This document shows positions 1 through 7,845 of a stretch of DNA of 49,407 bases, in pieces. The stretch covers positions 1 through 49,407 of the forward strand of contig WQWL01000010.1 of NCBI GenBank assembly GCA_009785345.1. The letters are read 5' to 3'. Position 1 is the stretch's first letter, and every line of letters starts with the position of its first letter. Position numbers and translations under genes: made by a program. This DNA is from Oscillospiraceae bacterium (GTDB lineage: Bacteria > Bacillota > Clostridia > Oscillospirales > Oscillospiraceae). The notes below the pieces were generated by a model. The model saw only the letters and a program-made list of their open reading frames with translations. It did not search any database and had not been told where the DNA came from.

Positions 1-11
1 TTTGCATTCTT

Positions 12-99
12 ACTCCCGACGTCGGCATTATCCGCTTCCGGTTATAAGGGTTTAGTGTGGCATTTCACACTCTCTCAGCCGTCTGACGACAGCACCCCA
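12..99 (-). promoter_or_regulatory. TPP (THI-box) riboswitch
   Basis: Read on the minus strand, the segment has the ordered THI-box landmarks: GGGGTGC (98-92), GGCTGAGAG (80-72), ACCCTTATAACC (51-40), GGATAATGCC (33-24) and the closing GGGA (17-14). These match the conserved core of the thiamin pyrophosphate aptamer; the variable P3 arm is the GAGTGTG/CACACT hairpin. The controlled gene lies beyond the left edge, so whether it is a thiamin synthesis or transport gene cannot be seen. Confidence 0.95.
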
Positions 100-114
100 T
101 TTAGTTGTAATGTG

Positions 115-143
115 ATTATACAGGCTTTGATAAATCTTGTCAA
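115..143 (-). promoter_or_regulatory. Promoter of the TPP riboswitch transcript
   Basis: On the minus strand a perfect -35 TTGACA (143-138) is followed by a 17-nt spacer and a perfect -10 TATAAT (120-115). Transcription would start near 108, about 10 nt before the riboswitch core. Confidence 0.85.
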
Positions 144-210
144 ATGTTAATTTACCTTTTACAGGACTTGGTTTGTACTAACGTTACTAATCACACTACG
201 CATACCATCC

Positions 211-387
211 GCCTCCATCAAGCGGTATGTCTCGAATTTTTCGCTAGAACGGGTCTCATCGCCCTAATATGAGATGCGTTCGCCGCAAGGCGAACAAATG
301 GCGTTAGCCACAGGCGTGAAACGCCTCATTGAAATATCAACGAAGTTACATACGCGAAAAATCCGAGACATACCGCTTGATGGAGGC
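211..387. repeat. Long palindromic repeat, copy 1 (34-bp arms)
   Basis: Arms 211-244 and 354-387 are reverse complements with a single mismatch. A second, shorter copy lies at 21088-21182. Both copies share flanks (GCATA-N2-ATCC before, TAATCTGTGAC after), so the mobile unit is slightly longer than the arms. Copy 1 lies just downstream of the binding-protein gene ending at 435 and may also act as its transcript end. An 8-bp direct repeat GTACTAAC flanks it at 175-182 and 406-413. No transposase is encoded, so it is MITE-like. Confidence 0.8.
267..346. repeat. 80-bp hairpin-rich insertion nested in the palindrome
   Basis: Compared with the copy at 21088-21182, copy 1 carries 80 extra bases in its loop, bounded by TA at 265-266 and 347-348. 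Inside are a 7-bp hairpin GTTCGCC-GCAA-GGCGAAC, a short GGC-GTTA-GCC hairpin and GGCGT-GAA-ACGCC, enclosed by an imperfect outer stem (ATGAG / CTCAT). The layout resembles a cloverleaf but has no tRNA consensus. Confidence 0.6.
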
Positions 388-434
388 TAATCTGTGACCA
401 GTAGCGTACTAACCACTCTTAAGTTGTGTGTAGA

Positions 435-1391
435 TTATTCCCAAATACCTGCGTTTCTGAAATTCTCTGCATTATCGATGGTGATGATTGGTGAATACAT
501 TACGGTAATTCTTTCGAAAGACTCACCCGCAAGAATGCGAGCCATTACTGCAACACCTTCAGCACCGATTACATTGGCATCGTTGTGACCCGTAGCTTTG
601 AAATTTCCACCTTCGAGGATTGCCAAAATAGCAGGGTTGGCACCATCAATCCCTGTGAAGAACATCTCATCAGAACGACCAGCATCCTCAGCAGCAGATT
701 GAGCGCCGAAAGCCATAGAATCATTTTCGGTAAAAACAACGTCAATATGTGGGAATCTTGCAAGCATATTCTCCATGGCTGTTTTGCCACCGTCAGTGGA
801 CCAGCCAGCAAAGTCGGGTGAAACCTCAATGGTGAAATTGCCTGCATCTGTGAGTGCTCTAGTAACACCTGCTGTGCGATTAAGACCGATGGTATTTTCG
901 GGTGGACCGCCACGAATAATCACTGCAGTGCCACCTTCCGGTAACTGCGATACTATATACTCGCCGATTTGATGACCCATGAACTCGTTATCCGGACCTA
1001 CCCAGGCGGTGAAATTCTGAGAGTCGAACATACGGTCAACGAGCACTACAGGGATGTTTGCTGCTTCAGCAGCATCCAGCGCTGCCGGAATGTCGTTGAA
1101 CCACGCACCCGAGATGATGATGCCATCTACACCTTGAGCGATGAAGTTTTCAACGTGATCTACAAGCTGAGCATCATCGCCATCTGCATTAGTTGCATGA
1201 ACAGTCCAGCCACGATCCTCCCCAGCATTGACTACAGCATTACGCATTCCGGTAAAGTAATCACCTAAGGCAAGGTTTGCCATACCGATGACGATACCTT
1301 CATCTGCCGGTTCGCCGTTTCCACAACCAGCTGTAAGGCTCAGAAACAACAGAGCTACAAGTACAATGGATACCATTTTTTTGAATTTCAT
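435..1391 (-). CDS. Sugar ABC transporter substrate-binding lipoprotein (CUT2/RbsB-like)
   Basis: 318 residues. A signal peptide ends in a lipobox with Cys23 (TAGC), so the protein should be lipid-anchored outside the membrane. The mature part has the periplasmic-binding-protein type 1 pattern: IVIGMANLALGDYFTGMRNA, then GVDGIIISG, PVVLVDR, a hinge region and a TENDSMAFGAQ stretch. This is the Peripla_BP_4 fold of ribose/xylose-type uptake systems. The start follows an AGGAGG site. It is the third gene of an ATPase-permease-binding protein operon on the minus strand. The ligand cannot be read from the sequence; an aldopentose, deoxysugar or similar monosaccharide is likely. Confidence 0.9.
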   Translation of the reverse strand: MKFKKMVSIVLVALLFLSLTAGCGNGEPADEGIVIGMANLALGDYFTGMRNAVVNAGEDRGWTVHATNADGDDAQLVDHVENFIAQGVDGIIISGAWFNDIPAALDAAEAANIPVVLVDRMFDSQNFTAWVGPDNEFMGHQIGEYIVSQLPEGGTAVIIRGGPPENTIGLNRTAGVTRALTDAGNFTIEVSPDFAGWSTDGGKTAMENMLARFPHIDVVFTENDSMAFGAQSAAEDAGRSDEMFFTGIDGANPAILAILEGGNFKATGHNDANVIGAEGVAVMARILAGESFERITVMYSPIITIDNAENFRNAGIWE

Positions 1392-1455
1392 AGTTTTCCT
1401 CCTAAAAAAGTCTTTTTTTTGATTTAAATGCCGATTATAACCGACATAATCTCTA

Positions 1456-2478
1456 TTATTGACCTCGTTTTGCAGAGCTAACGCTGTGAACTAAAACCAC
1501 TACGATAATAATCACACCTTTGAGTATCCATTGCCAATATGCATCCACATTACGCAGCGACAACAGATTATTCATGATTGACAGGATTAAGACCCCTATA
1601 GCTGTTCCTTGAATGGTACCTTTCCCTCCAGCGAGGGCTGCTCCACCAATTACACATGCGGCTATTGCGTCAAGCTCAAATGCACCACCGAGTGAAGGTT
1701 GAACATTACCTAAACGAGAAGCTAGTAAAACGCCACCCACACCAGAGCAAATACCTGAAATGACGTATGCGGTAATAATACCCTTCGGTACTGAAATACC
1801 AGCCAATCGCACAGTTTCTCGATTTCCGCCAATGGCTATTATGCTGCGCCCAAGTGGAGTTAGGTTTAGGAACACCGCACCTAGAATGAAGAACACAACC
1901 ATAATCATAGTTGAGACTGGAATACCAAAGACCACCGCCGAACCCAATGCAGTGAAACCGGGAAAGTCACGGGTACTTATCGACATCTCTGAAACGACAT
2001 ATGTCACACCGCGAATAAAGGTCATCATGGCCAATGTAACTACGAAGGGTGCTAACTTGAATTTAGCAATAATCGTACCGTTAACCAATCCCCAAAATGC
2101 GCCTGTTGCTATACCAAATGCGAATGCCATCCAGATTGGAAGTCCCAAGTTTACAGTAGCGGTGGCAGAAACGATTGCGGAGAAACCAACAATGGAGCCG
2201 ACCGAGAGGTCAATCCCACCCGTCAGAATTACAAACAACATCCCAAGTGCCAACAGCCCTGGTACTGTCGTCATCTGCCGCAAAAGGTTGGTGAGGTTGT
2301 TGGCGGTGAAAAACACTCCATTCGTCAACGGATTGGCAACAATGGCAAGTGCAATCATGATTATAGAAAGAGTGAGCACCATAGTAACATCTTTACCAGC
2401 GACTATAATCCGACCCCGCCGGACAGTCATGAATTGAGTTGTGGTAGAAGTTGCCTCAATGGGATCTAATTTATTCAT
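1456..2478 (-). CDS. Sugar ABC transporter permease (CUT2/RbsC-like)
   Basis: 340 residues, strongly hydrophobic with about eight to ten membrane segments (BPD_transp_2 family). The family stretches LLALGMLFVILTGGIDLSVG and, near the C-terminus, AIAACVIGGAALAGGKGT are present; the latter matches the conserved loop facing the ATPase. The start codon overlaps the end of the ATPase gene by 4 nt (ATGA), so translation is probably coupled. It forms the membrane channel for the transporter encoded with 435-1391 and 2475-3953. Confidence 0.92.
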   Translation of the reverse strand: MNKLDPIEATSTTTQFMTVRRGRIIVAGKDVTMVLTLSIIMIALAIVANPLTNGVFFTANNLTNLLRQMTTVPGLLALGMLFVILTGGIDLSVGSIVGFSAIVSATATVNLGLPIWMAFAFGIATGAFWGLVNGTIIAKFKLAPFVVTLAMMTFIRGVTYVVSEMSISTRDFPGFTALGSAVVFGIPVSTMIMVVFFILGAVFLNLTPLGRSIIAIGGNRETVRLAGISVPKGIITAYVISGICSGVGGVLLASRLGNVQPSLGGAFELDAIAACVIGGAALAGGKGTIQGTAIGVLILSIMNNLLSLRNVDAYWQWILKGVIIIVVVLVHSVSSAKRGQ

Positions 2479-3953
2479 TCATCATATCCTCCAATTGCAT
2501 ACGCTAACACTTCCTCTTCGTTGGTTTCTGCTGCGTGTAACTCCTTCACCAGCTGTCCATCTCGCATAACAAGAATTCTATCAGCCATTTCTATTGCCTC
2601 TGTCAGGTCAGATGAAATCATTAGGATTGAAACGCCTGCCACAGCGAACTCGTCTATTTTCTGATAAATTTCAGCTCGGGTAGCCATATCAACACCGCGA
2701 GTCGGTTCGTCAAGAATTAAAATAGACGGGTCGGTTAGCAGCCACTTAGAAACAACGACTTTTTGTTGATTACCACCAGACAGTTGCCATGCTTCCATGT
2801 TTTTGCAGTGTTCTGGATGAATGGATAACTTCTCTATCATCATTTCTGCATTGAGGCGGCGCTTAACTGGGGAGAGAAACGCACCACGCATGGTTGTCAA
2901 GTTTATGTTCTCGCTAACGTTATGCTCTAATACTAATCCGGTTCTCTTTCGATCTTCCGTCACTAAGGCAAGACCGGTTTTGATTGACTTGGCAGGAGTA
3001 TTAGAAGGTTGGACAACACCATCGATTGAGATGGAACCGCTTTGTTGCCGACGTGCTCCAAATATTGTTTCGGCGAGTTCGCTGCGTCCTGCTCCCACAA
3101 GACCAAAAATTGACAAAACCTCGCCTGCACGAAGCTGGAAACTTACATTCTCAAACTCGTTTTCACGAGTCAAGCCCTCAACACACAAGGTCGAACTACC
3201 GAATGTTTCACGCCGTTTAGGATAAACTGTTTCGATTTCACGACCAGCCATCAATGTAATCATTTCATCCTCGGTGGCCTTCTTCGGGTCGAGTTCTGCA
3301 ACGAAAGTACCGTCTTTCAAGATTACAATTCTGTCAGCTAAATCGAGAACTTCTTGAAGTCGGTGTGATACATATAAGACGAGAGTTCCTTGCTTGCGTA
3401 ACTGATTAACTAACGCATAAAGTGAATCTAAATCAGAACCTGACAGTACCGCAGACGGCTCATCAAGCACTAATATTTTCGGATTGGAAACCAATGCTTT
3501 TGCGATTTCGACCATCTGTTGCTTGGCAATCGACAGATCACGTGTTTTCGCGGTTTCGTCAACTGTATCAAAACCGATTGACACGAGTATCTCCCTAGCA
3601 CGCGCACGAGCAGCACTCCAGTCAATTAGCCCCCAGCGTTTCGGTAAAACACCCATGAGAAGATTCTCGGTCACAGTGAGTTCTGGCACTAATGAAAGTT
3701 CTTGATATACCGTGCAGATACCTTGTCGAATCGCATCACGTGGTCCCCTTAAATTGAGAGACCGACCGTCTAGTATAAGATCACCTGAGTCCTTGAGAAC
3801 AGCACCTGCTAGAGTTTTGATTAAAGTAGACTTGCCGGCGCCATTTGCCCCGACAATCGCCACTACTTGACCGTACTCGACCTGCAGGTTAATTTCATGC
3901 AAAACTTCGGTGAGACCGTACGACTTTCGTATATCACAAAGTACCAAAGACAT
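2475..3953 (-). CDS. Sugar ABC transporter ATPase, duplicated (CUT2/RbsA-like)
   Basis: 492 residues with two ABC domains in one chain. Domain 1 has Walker A GANGAGKST near residue 35, a signature-like LSIAKQQMVEIAKAL and Walker B ILVLDEPSAVL. Domain 2 has the usual degenerate P-loop GLVGAGRSE, the signature LSGGNQQKVVVSKW and Walker B ILILDEPTRGVD. This is the standard layout of ribose/xylose/galactose importers. AAAGGAG precedes the ATG by 7 nt. It is the first gene of the operon and overlaps the permease by 4 nt. There is no regulator next to this operon, so its inducer is unknown. Confidence 0.93.
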   Translation of the reverse strand: MSLVLCDIRKSYGLTEVLHEINLQVEYGQVVAIVGANGAGKSTLIKTLAGAVLKDSGDLILDGRSLNLRGPRDAIRQGICTVYQELSLVPELTVTENLLMGVLPKRWGLIDWSAARARAREILVSIGFDTVDETAKTRDLSIAKQQMVEIAKALVSNPKILVLDEPSAVLSGSDLDSLYALVNQLRKQGTLVLYVSHRLQEVLDLADRIVILKDGTFVAELDPKKATEDEMITLMAGREIETVYPKRRETFGSSTLCVEGLTRENEFENVSFQLRAGEVLSIFGLVGAGRSELAETIFGARRQQSGSISIDGVVQPSNTPAKSIKTGLALVTEDRKRTGLVLEHNVSENINLTTMRGAFLSPVKRRLNAEMMIEKLSIHPEHCKNMEAWQLSGGNQQKVVVSKWLLTDPSILILDEPTRGVDMATRAEIYQKIDEFAVAGVSILMISSDLTEAIEMADRILVMRDGQLVKELHAAETNEEEVLAYAIGGYDE

Positions 3954-4075
3954 CTGAAAACTCCTTTAGAGTCAATGTATAAATAAACATAAATGAGGTA
4001 GCTTTTACCTGTGACATCTTGTTTAAAATTTCGTCTGAGTTCGGACTGTTGTTGAAATGATTACATAGATAAAAT

Positions 4076-4546
4076 TTACTTTAGTTCAAACAACAATTCA
4101 ATCTCAACCGGAATATTGCCTGGAAGCACATTCGTGCCGATGGCACTTCGTGCACCGAGACCAATCTCAGAACCAAATAGATTTTCTAAAAATTCAGAGC
4201 AGCCGTTGATAACCTTGGGCTGCTCAAAAAATGTGTCACTACTGGCTACAAAGCCAAGTACTTTTACAATGTTTTTAACTTTATTCAGATCTCCAACATG
4301 GTTGTGGATCAAGGTCAGCATATTAACAGCGCAGTTACGGGCGGCCTCTTGTCCCTCTTCCAAGGTTATCTCCTGCCCGAGCTTTCCTTTCTTAAACAGC
4401 TCGCCATTGATATCCGGACCACAGCCGGATACGTACGCCAATTTATGGCCGAACTCTTTCACGAATACAAAAACACCGGCCTTTGGCGGCATTTTGGGTA
4501 ATTCCACTCCAAGTTCATTTAGTTTATCATACACACACATACACAT
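4076..4546 (-). CDS. RidA/YjgF-family protein
   Basis: 156 residues of the YjgF/YER057c/UK114 (COG0251) family. The conserved ending GARSAIG-x3-LPGNIPVEIELLFE is present with Arg133, the position that binds the carboxylate of enamine/imine substrates in RidA deaminases. Family members hydrolyse reactive 2-aminoacrylate-type intermediates or related imines; the exact substrate here is unknown. The chosen ATG has only a weak AAAGG upstream; a second ATG two codons later (4540) is possible. It lies 122 bp upstream of the sugar transporter in the same direction and has a near-perfect own promoter. Confidence 0.85.
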   Translation of the reverse strand: MCMCVYDKLNELGVELPKMPPKAGVFVFVKEFGHKLAYVSGCGPDINGELFKKGKLGQEITLEEGQEAARNCAVNMLTLIHNHVGDLNKVKNIVKVLGFVASSDTFFEQPKVINGCSEFLENLFGSEIGLGARSAIGTNVLPGNIPVEIELLFELK

Positions 4547-4578
4547 AAATTTTCGCCTTTTTTCTACATTTTAACGGC

Positions 4579-4607
4579 ATTATATATTCATTTAACGAAG
4601 ATGTCAA
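4579..4607 (-). promoter_or_regulatory. Promoter of the RidA-like gene
   Basis: Minus strand: -35 TTGACA (4607-4602), 17-nt spacer, -10 TATAAT (4584-4579). The predicted transcript starts near 4572 and gives a leader of about 26 nt before the ATG at 4546. Confidence 0.8.
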
Positions 4608-4849
4608 TGGTCAAAATTGTGTATTTTAAACAGGGGGGTAGTATATGCTGCAGAAAGAGCGTAGCGAAATATTGAGCCGAGAAAAACGAATCCGATACAA
4701 AGGCTGTATGCGAAGGCAAGCCTGCTCTACAAGTCAAAGCTCCTACATTTAGTTTCTTGTGGGATGTGAGGAAAGTTTCAAATTTTTCGTTTATTTCAAC
4801 AATTAACAGATTTTAAATTTGTGTGAATTGTAGAAAAAAACTCATAATC
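4608..4849. other. Non-coding stretch between divergent promoters
   Basis: No convincing gene lies between the RidA promoter and the lacI promoter. A 35-codon open frame (4645-4752, plus) preceded by GGGGGG was seen, but it has no recognisable motif and a composition rich in Arg, Ser and Lys. No clear terminator hairpin was seen. Confidence 0.5.
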
Positions 4850-4879
4850 TTGACATAAATTATGAACAAATGATATACT
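4850..4879 (+). promoter_or_regulatory. Promoter of the lacI-type regulator
   Basis: -35 TTGACA (4850-4855), an 18-nt spacer and -10 TATACT (4874-4879). The expected start near 4886 puts the operator palindrome at 4891-4908 directly over the start of the transcript. Confidence 0.8.
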
Positions 4880-4890
4880 GTTCTCACAAT

Positions 4891-4908
4891 TTTGGAACCG
4901 GTTCCAAA
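4891..4908. promoter_or_regulatory. LacI-family operator 1 (TTTGGAACCGGTTCCAAA)
   Basis: A perfect 18-bp palindrome with the central CG step typical of LacI/GalR operators, placed at about +5 of the regulator's promoter. The core GGAACCGGTTCC recurs at 6035-6046, ahead of the transporter ATPase. Autorepression by the protein at 4961-5989 is inferred. Confidence 0.82.
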
Positions 4909-4960
4909 AAATGTTGTCGTTTTTTATTCGGTTGATTAATGTTTAATGTTACAGTGAGGT

Positions 4961-5989
4961 ATGACTTACTTGATTACAATAAAAGAGGTTGCGTTATTAG
5001 CAGGTGTTTCGAAATCTACCGTTTCTAGAGTGTTAAACAAGAATGATAATGTTAGTAAGGCTGCCAGAGAGAAAGTAGAAAAGGTTATTTTTGAACAGAA
5101 TTACTCACCATCTGCGTTTGCTGTTAACCTTTCTAAACGCAAAAGTAGTGCAATAGGAGCAACAATCCCGGAATTAGATAATTCCTTTTTTGGCGAGATT
5201 ATGAAAGGAATTTCTGAGGTTGCCGAAGAGAGAGAGTTCTCTGTATTCTGCTTTGATACTTCCAATAGTGCCCATAGGGAAGATAGAGCCCTGCAAATGC
5301 TAAAACATCAAAGGGTTAGCGGGCTGATTATTACGCCGACTTCAGAGCGGACTGAAGAGGAAGATGCCAGACGCTTCAGGGACTCACTTAACAATTTAGG
5401 TGTTCCGATTGTTGTTGTTGATCGTCATATTGATGGAATTGCGCTTGACGGTGTTTACTATGAAAATGAAAAGAGTGGGTATGTTGCGACCTCCGAACTG
5501 ATTAAGGCTGGCAATCGCAAACTTGCAATTATTACTGGGGATGTACAATTGCGAATTGCACGAGATCGATTTCAAGGTTTCAAGCAGGCTGTCGCAGATG
5601 CAGGGCTTGAGCTGGATGAAAAGTTCATTCTAAAAGGTGACTTTTCAATTGACACTGCATATCGACTAACCAAAGAGATGCTTGAGTCGGGAGACATACC
5701 TGATGGTATTGTTACAAGCAATAACAGAACAAGCATGGGTTTTCTAAAAGCTGTAAGAGAAAAAGGATTGAAGATTGGAAAAGATATTGCCGTCATTGGT
5801 ATCGATAGCATAGATATTCTTGATATTTTAGATTATAAGTTCAGTTGTGTAGCGCGTGATTCGTGTGAAATGGGCAGAGTTGCAATGCGACTGATTCTTG
5901 ACAGGATTGAAAACGGAACTTCGCAGCAAATAGTCCACCATGTACCATGTGAATTGATTTTAAAAGGGTCTGAGCGTAAAGGAAATTAA
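4961..5989 (+). CDS. LacI/GalR-family transcriptional regulator
   Basis: 342 residues: an N-terminal helix-turn-helix (TIKEVALLAGVSKSTVSRVLN, about residues 6-26), a hinge helix, and a sugar-binding effector domain of the PBP type (SAIGATIPELDNSFFGEIMKG and onwards). The ATG at 4961 directly abuts its GAGG; a TTG at 4970 lies about 10 nt from the same site and could be the true start, removing three residues. It stands first in a co-directional set with a CUT2 transporter and an aldehyde dehydrogenase, with two copies of a matching operator. A sugar-responsive local repressor is inferred; the effector is unknown. Confidence 0.92.
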   Translation: MTYLITIKEVALLAGVSKSTVSRVLNKNDNVSKAAREKVEKVIFEQNYSPSAFAVNLSKRKSSAIGATIPELDNSFFGEIMKGISEVAEEREFSVFCFDTSNSAHREDRALQMLKHQRVSGLIITPTSERTEEEDARRFRDSLNNLGVPIVVVDRHIDGIALDGVYYENEKSGYVATSELIKAGNRKLAIITGDVQLRIARDRFQGFKQAVADAGLELDEKFILKGDFSIDTAYRLTKEMLESGDIPDGIVTSNNRTSMGFLKAVREKGLKIGKDIAVIGIDSIDILDILDYKFSCVARDSCEMGRVAMRLILDRIENGTSQQIVHHVPCELILKGSERKGN

Positions 5990-6030
5990 GTGAAGTTGTC
6001 ATTAGTATGGACCTCATAATACAAATGCCG

Positions 6031-6050
6031 CACTGGAACCGGTTCCAGTG
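6031..6050. promoter_or_regulatory. LacI-family operator 2 (CACTGGAACCGGTTCCAGTG)
   Basis: A perfect 20-bp palindrome between the regulator gene and the ATPase gene, sharing the 12-bp core GGAACCGGTTCC with operator 1. It lies 26 bp before the ATPase start codon. Repression of the transport genes by the upstream LacI protein is inferred from the shared site. Confidence 0.82.
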
Positions 6051-6075
6051 CCCAATACAGGTGGAGGAGATCATT

Positions 6076-7572
6076 ATGAACAGCGAACGCGAATACAGAA
6101 TTGAAATGAAAGCTATGTCGAAAAGCTTTGGTGGCATTCATGCGCTAAAAAATGTAAGCTTTAGTGTTAAGCCTGGAGAAATCCATTGCTTGGTCGGAGA
6201 AAATGGAGCTGGAAAGTCTACTCTGATGAAGATTCTCTCTGGCGCTTATCGGATGGATTCCGGCTCAATCAAAGTGGATGGTGAAGATGTTAAGATAACA
6301 TCACCTCTCCATGCGATTCAGCTTGGCATTGGAATTGTCTATCAAGAATTTGAGCTTGCTGACGAATTGTCTGTTGCCGAGAACATATTCTTGGAAAGTC
6401 TCCGGAAAAAGTCGATAATAAACTGGAAGAAGTTGTACGCAGATGCCGATGAGATAGTTCGCGAAATCGGTTTTGAGATAGATACGAGTATTAGAACTGG
6501 ATCATTAAGTGTAGCTTATAAGCAAATTGTGGAAATTTCAAAAGTTATTTCTAAGAATATAAAGATATTGATCCTTGATGAGCCGACTGCTGTCCTAAAC
6601 GACAAAGAGGCGGAAGTGTTGTTCGGTTTGCTTAGGCGTTTAAGGGAAAGAGATGTTAGCATTATCTACATTTCCCACCGTTTGGAAGAAGTCTTCAAGA
6701 TTGGCGACACAATCACTACACTCCGCGACGGTGAGATCACTGGCGTGAATCCTGTAAAGGAAATGACGATAGAGCGAATTATAGAACTCATGATTGGACG
6801 CAAGCTCGCTGACATATATCCAAAACGGGATGTGGTAATTGGAGAGGAAGGGCTCAGAGTTGAAGGGTTCTCGAATGGTAACGTCTATCAGGACATTTCA
6901 TTTACTGCCAGAAAAGGTGAAGTATTAGGAATTTCAGGACTTGTGGGCAGTGGACGCACTGAGGTTGCCAGGGCAATTTTTGGTGCTGACCGGCGCAGAT
7001 CTGGCAATGTCTATTTAGACGGAAAAATGGTGAATTTGAATTCTACAGTTAAGGCCGTGCGTTCCAGTGTTGCGCTCATACCGGAAAACAGAAAGGAACA
7101 AGGGCTGGTTCCGGATTTGAATATTAAACAGAACATTACCATAACAGATATGGGTAAGGTCACCAATTCTTTCGGGGTTATAAGTGACAAAAAAGAAGTT
7201 TCCATTGCCACAAAACTTGCCGGGATGCTTAAGATTAAAGCAGAGAGTGTTGAAACATCTGTATTTAGTCTCAGCGGTGGCAATCAGCAAAAAGTCGTAA
7301 TATCCAAGTGGTTCAACACCGAGGCCAAGGTAATCATTATGGATGAACCGACTCGTGGAGTCGATGTCGGTGCGAAAAGTGAGATATACAGACTGATTAA
7401 CGAACTTGCAGCAGAAGGGAACGTTGTTATATTCATTTCTTCGGAGATGATGGAACTTATGGGCATGTGTGATCGTTTGTTAGTAATGAGCGAAGGACGC
7501 ATAAAAGGCGAATTGTCAAAAGAAAAATTTTCAGAGAAAAATATAATGCAATTAATTTTGGGAGGGCAATAG
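6076..7572 (+). CDS. Sugar ABC transporter ATPase, duplicated (CUT2/RbsA-like)
   Basis: 498 residues from the ATG at 6076, which follows GGAGGAG; the upstream ATG at 6007 would translate through the operator and is rejected. Domain 1: Walker A GENGAGKST, signature-like LSVAYKQIVEISK, Walker B ILILDEPTAVL. Domain 2: degenerate P-loop GLVGSGRTE, signature LSGGNQQKVVISKW, Walker B VIIMDEPTRGVD. It powers uptake through the permease at 7846. The TAG stop codon overlaps the first bases of a tandem structured repeat that fills the gap to the permease gene. Confidence 0.93.
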   Translation: MNSEREYRIEMKAMSKSFGGIHALKNVSFSVKPGEIHCLVGENGAGKSTLMKILSGAYRMDSGSIKVDGEDVKITSPLHAIQLGIGIVYQEFELADELSVAENIFLESLRKKSIINWKKLYADADEIVREIGFEIDTSIRTGSLSVAYKQIVEISKVISKNIKILILDEPTAVLNDKEAEVLFGLLRRLRERDVSIIYISHRLEEVFKIGDTITTLRDGEITGVNPVKEMTIERIIELMIGRKLADIYPKRDVVIGEEGLRVEGFSNGNVYQDISFTARKGEVLGISGLVGSGRTEVARAIFGADRRRSGNVYLDGKMVNLNSTVKAVRSSVALIPENRKEQGLVPDLNIKQNITITDMGKVTNSFGVISDKKEVSIATKLAGMLKIKAESVETSVFSLSGGNQQKVVISKWFNTEAKVIIMDEPTRGVDVGAKSEIYRLINELAAEGNVVIFISSEMMELMGMCDRLLVMSEGRIKGELSKEKFSEKNIMQLILGGQ

Positions 7573-7700
7573 TATGAATAAATTCATACTACCAGAGAAT
7601 GTGCCAATTGCGATCTGTGGAATCGCAATTGATGCACGTACTAATAATCATCCTTTTCATAATCGTTTTGTGCCTAAGAAATCCGAAAGGAATGATTATT
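7571..7700 (+). repeat. Three-hairpin intergenic repeat, copy A
   Basis: Hairpin 1 is the near-palindrome AGTATGAATAAATTCATACT. Hairpin 2 is CAATTGCGAT/ATCGCAATTG inside an outer GTGC/GCAC stem. Hairpin 3 pairs CTAATAATCATCCTTT with the AAAGGAATGATTATTAG end. It begins inside the TAG stop codon of the ATPase gene (7570-7572) and runs directly into copy B. Copy D at 38692-38824 is a close relative in the same context. Confidence 0.85.
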
Positions 7701-7842
7701 AGTATGAATAAATTCATACTAATCAGAGAATGTGCCACCTGCTCCCCCTGCGGGGAACCGCAAATGATGCACGAAATGATCATTCCTTTTTATGGTTGTA
7801 TGGTTGTTTTGTGCCTAAGGATTTTTGAAAGGAATGGTCATT
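7701..7842 (+). repeat. Three-hairpin intergenic repeat, copy B, carrying the permease SD
   Basis: Same plan as copy A, but the central hairpin has changed to a GC-rich form (CCCC-TGC-GGGG region) within the conserved GTGC/GCAC outer stem. Hairpin 3 pairs 7775-7789 with 7827-7842. That 3' arm contains GAAAGGA, the only plausible Shine-Dalgarno site for the permease start at 7846, so the folded form would hide it. Confidence 0.85.
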
Positions 7843-7845
7843 AAA

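Noticed and set aside
267-346. Possible tRNA because of the cloverleaf-like fold
   Set aside because: No anticodon arm, no T-loop consensus (GTTCGAATC) and wrong arm lengths; better seen as a mobile hairpin insert.
4645-4752. 35-codon open frame with GGGGGG upstream between the RidA-like and lacI genes
   Set aside because: No recognisable motif, Arg/Ser-rich composition and no supporting context; the region is AT-rich promoter DNA. Left as non-coding.
6007-6075. Upstream ATG extending the ATPase
   Set aside because: The extension would be translated across the operator palindrome and lacks an SD; GGAGGAG clearly serves the ATG at 6076.
7571-7842. CRISPR-like tandem repeat
   Set aside because: Units are ~130-140 bp, diverged, and abut without spacers; there are no cas genes.
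7825-7845. Upstream TTG start for the permease
   Set aside because: It lies inside the GAAAGGA ribosome-binding end of the repeat; the ATG at 7846 gives the normal N-terminus.
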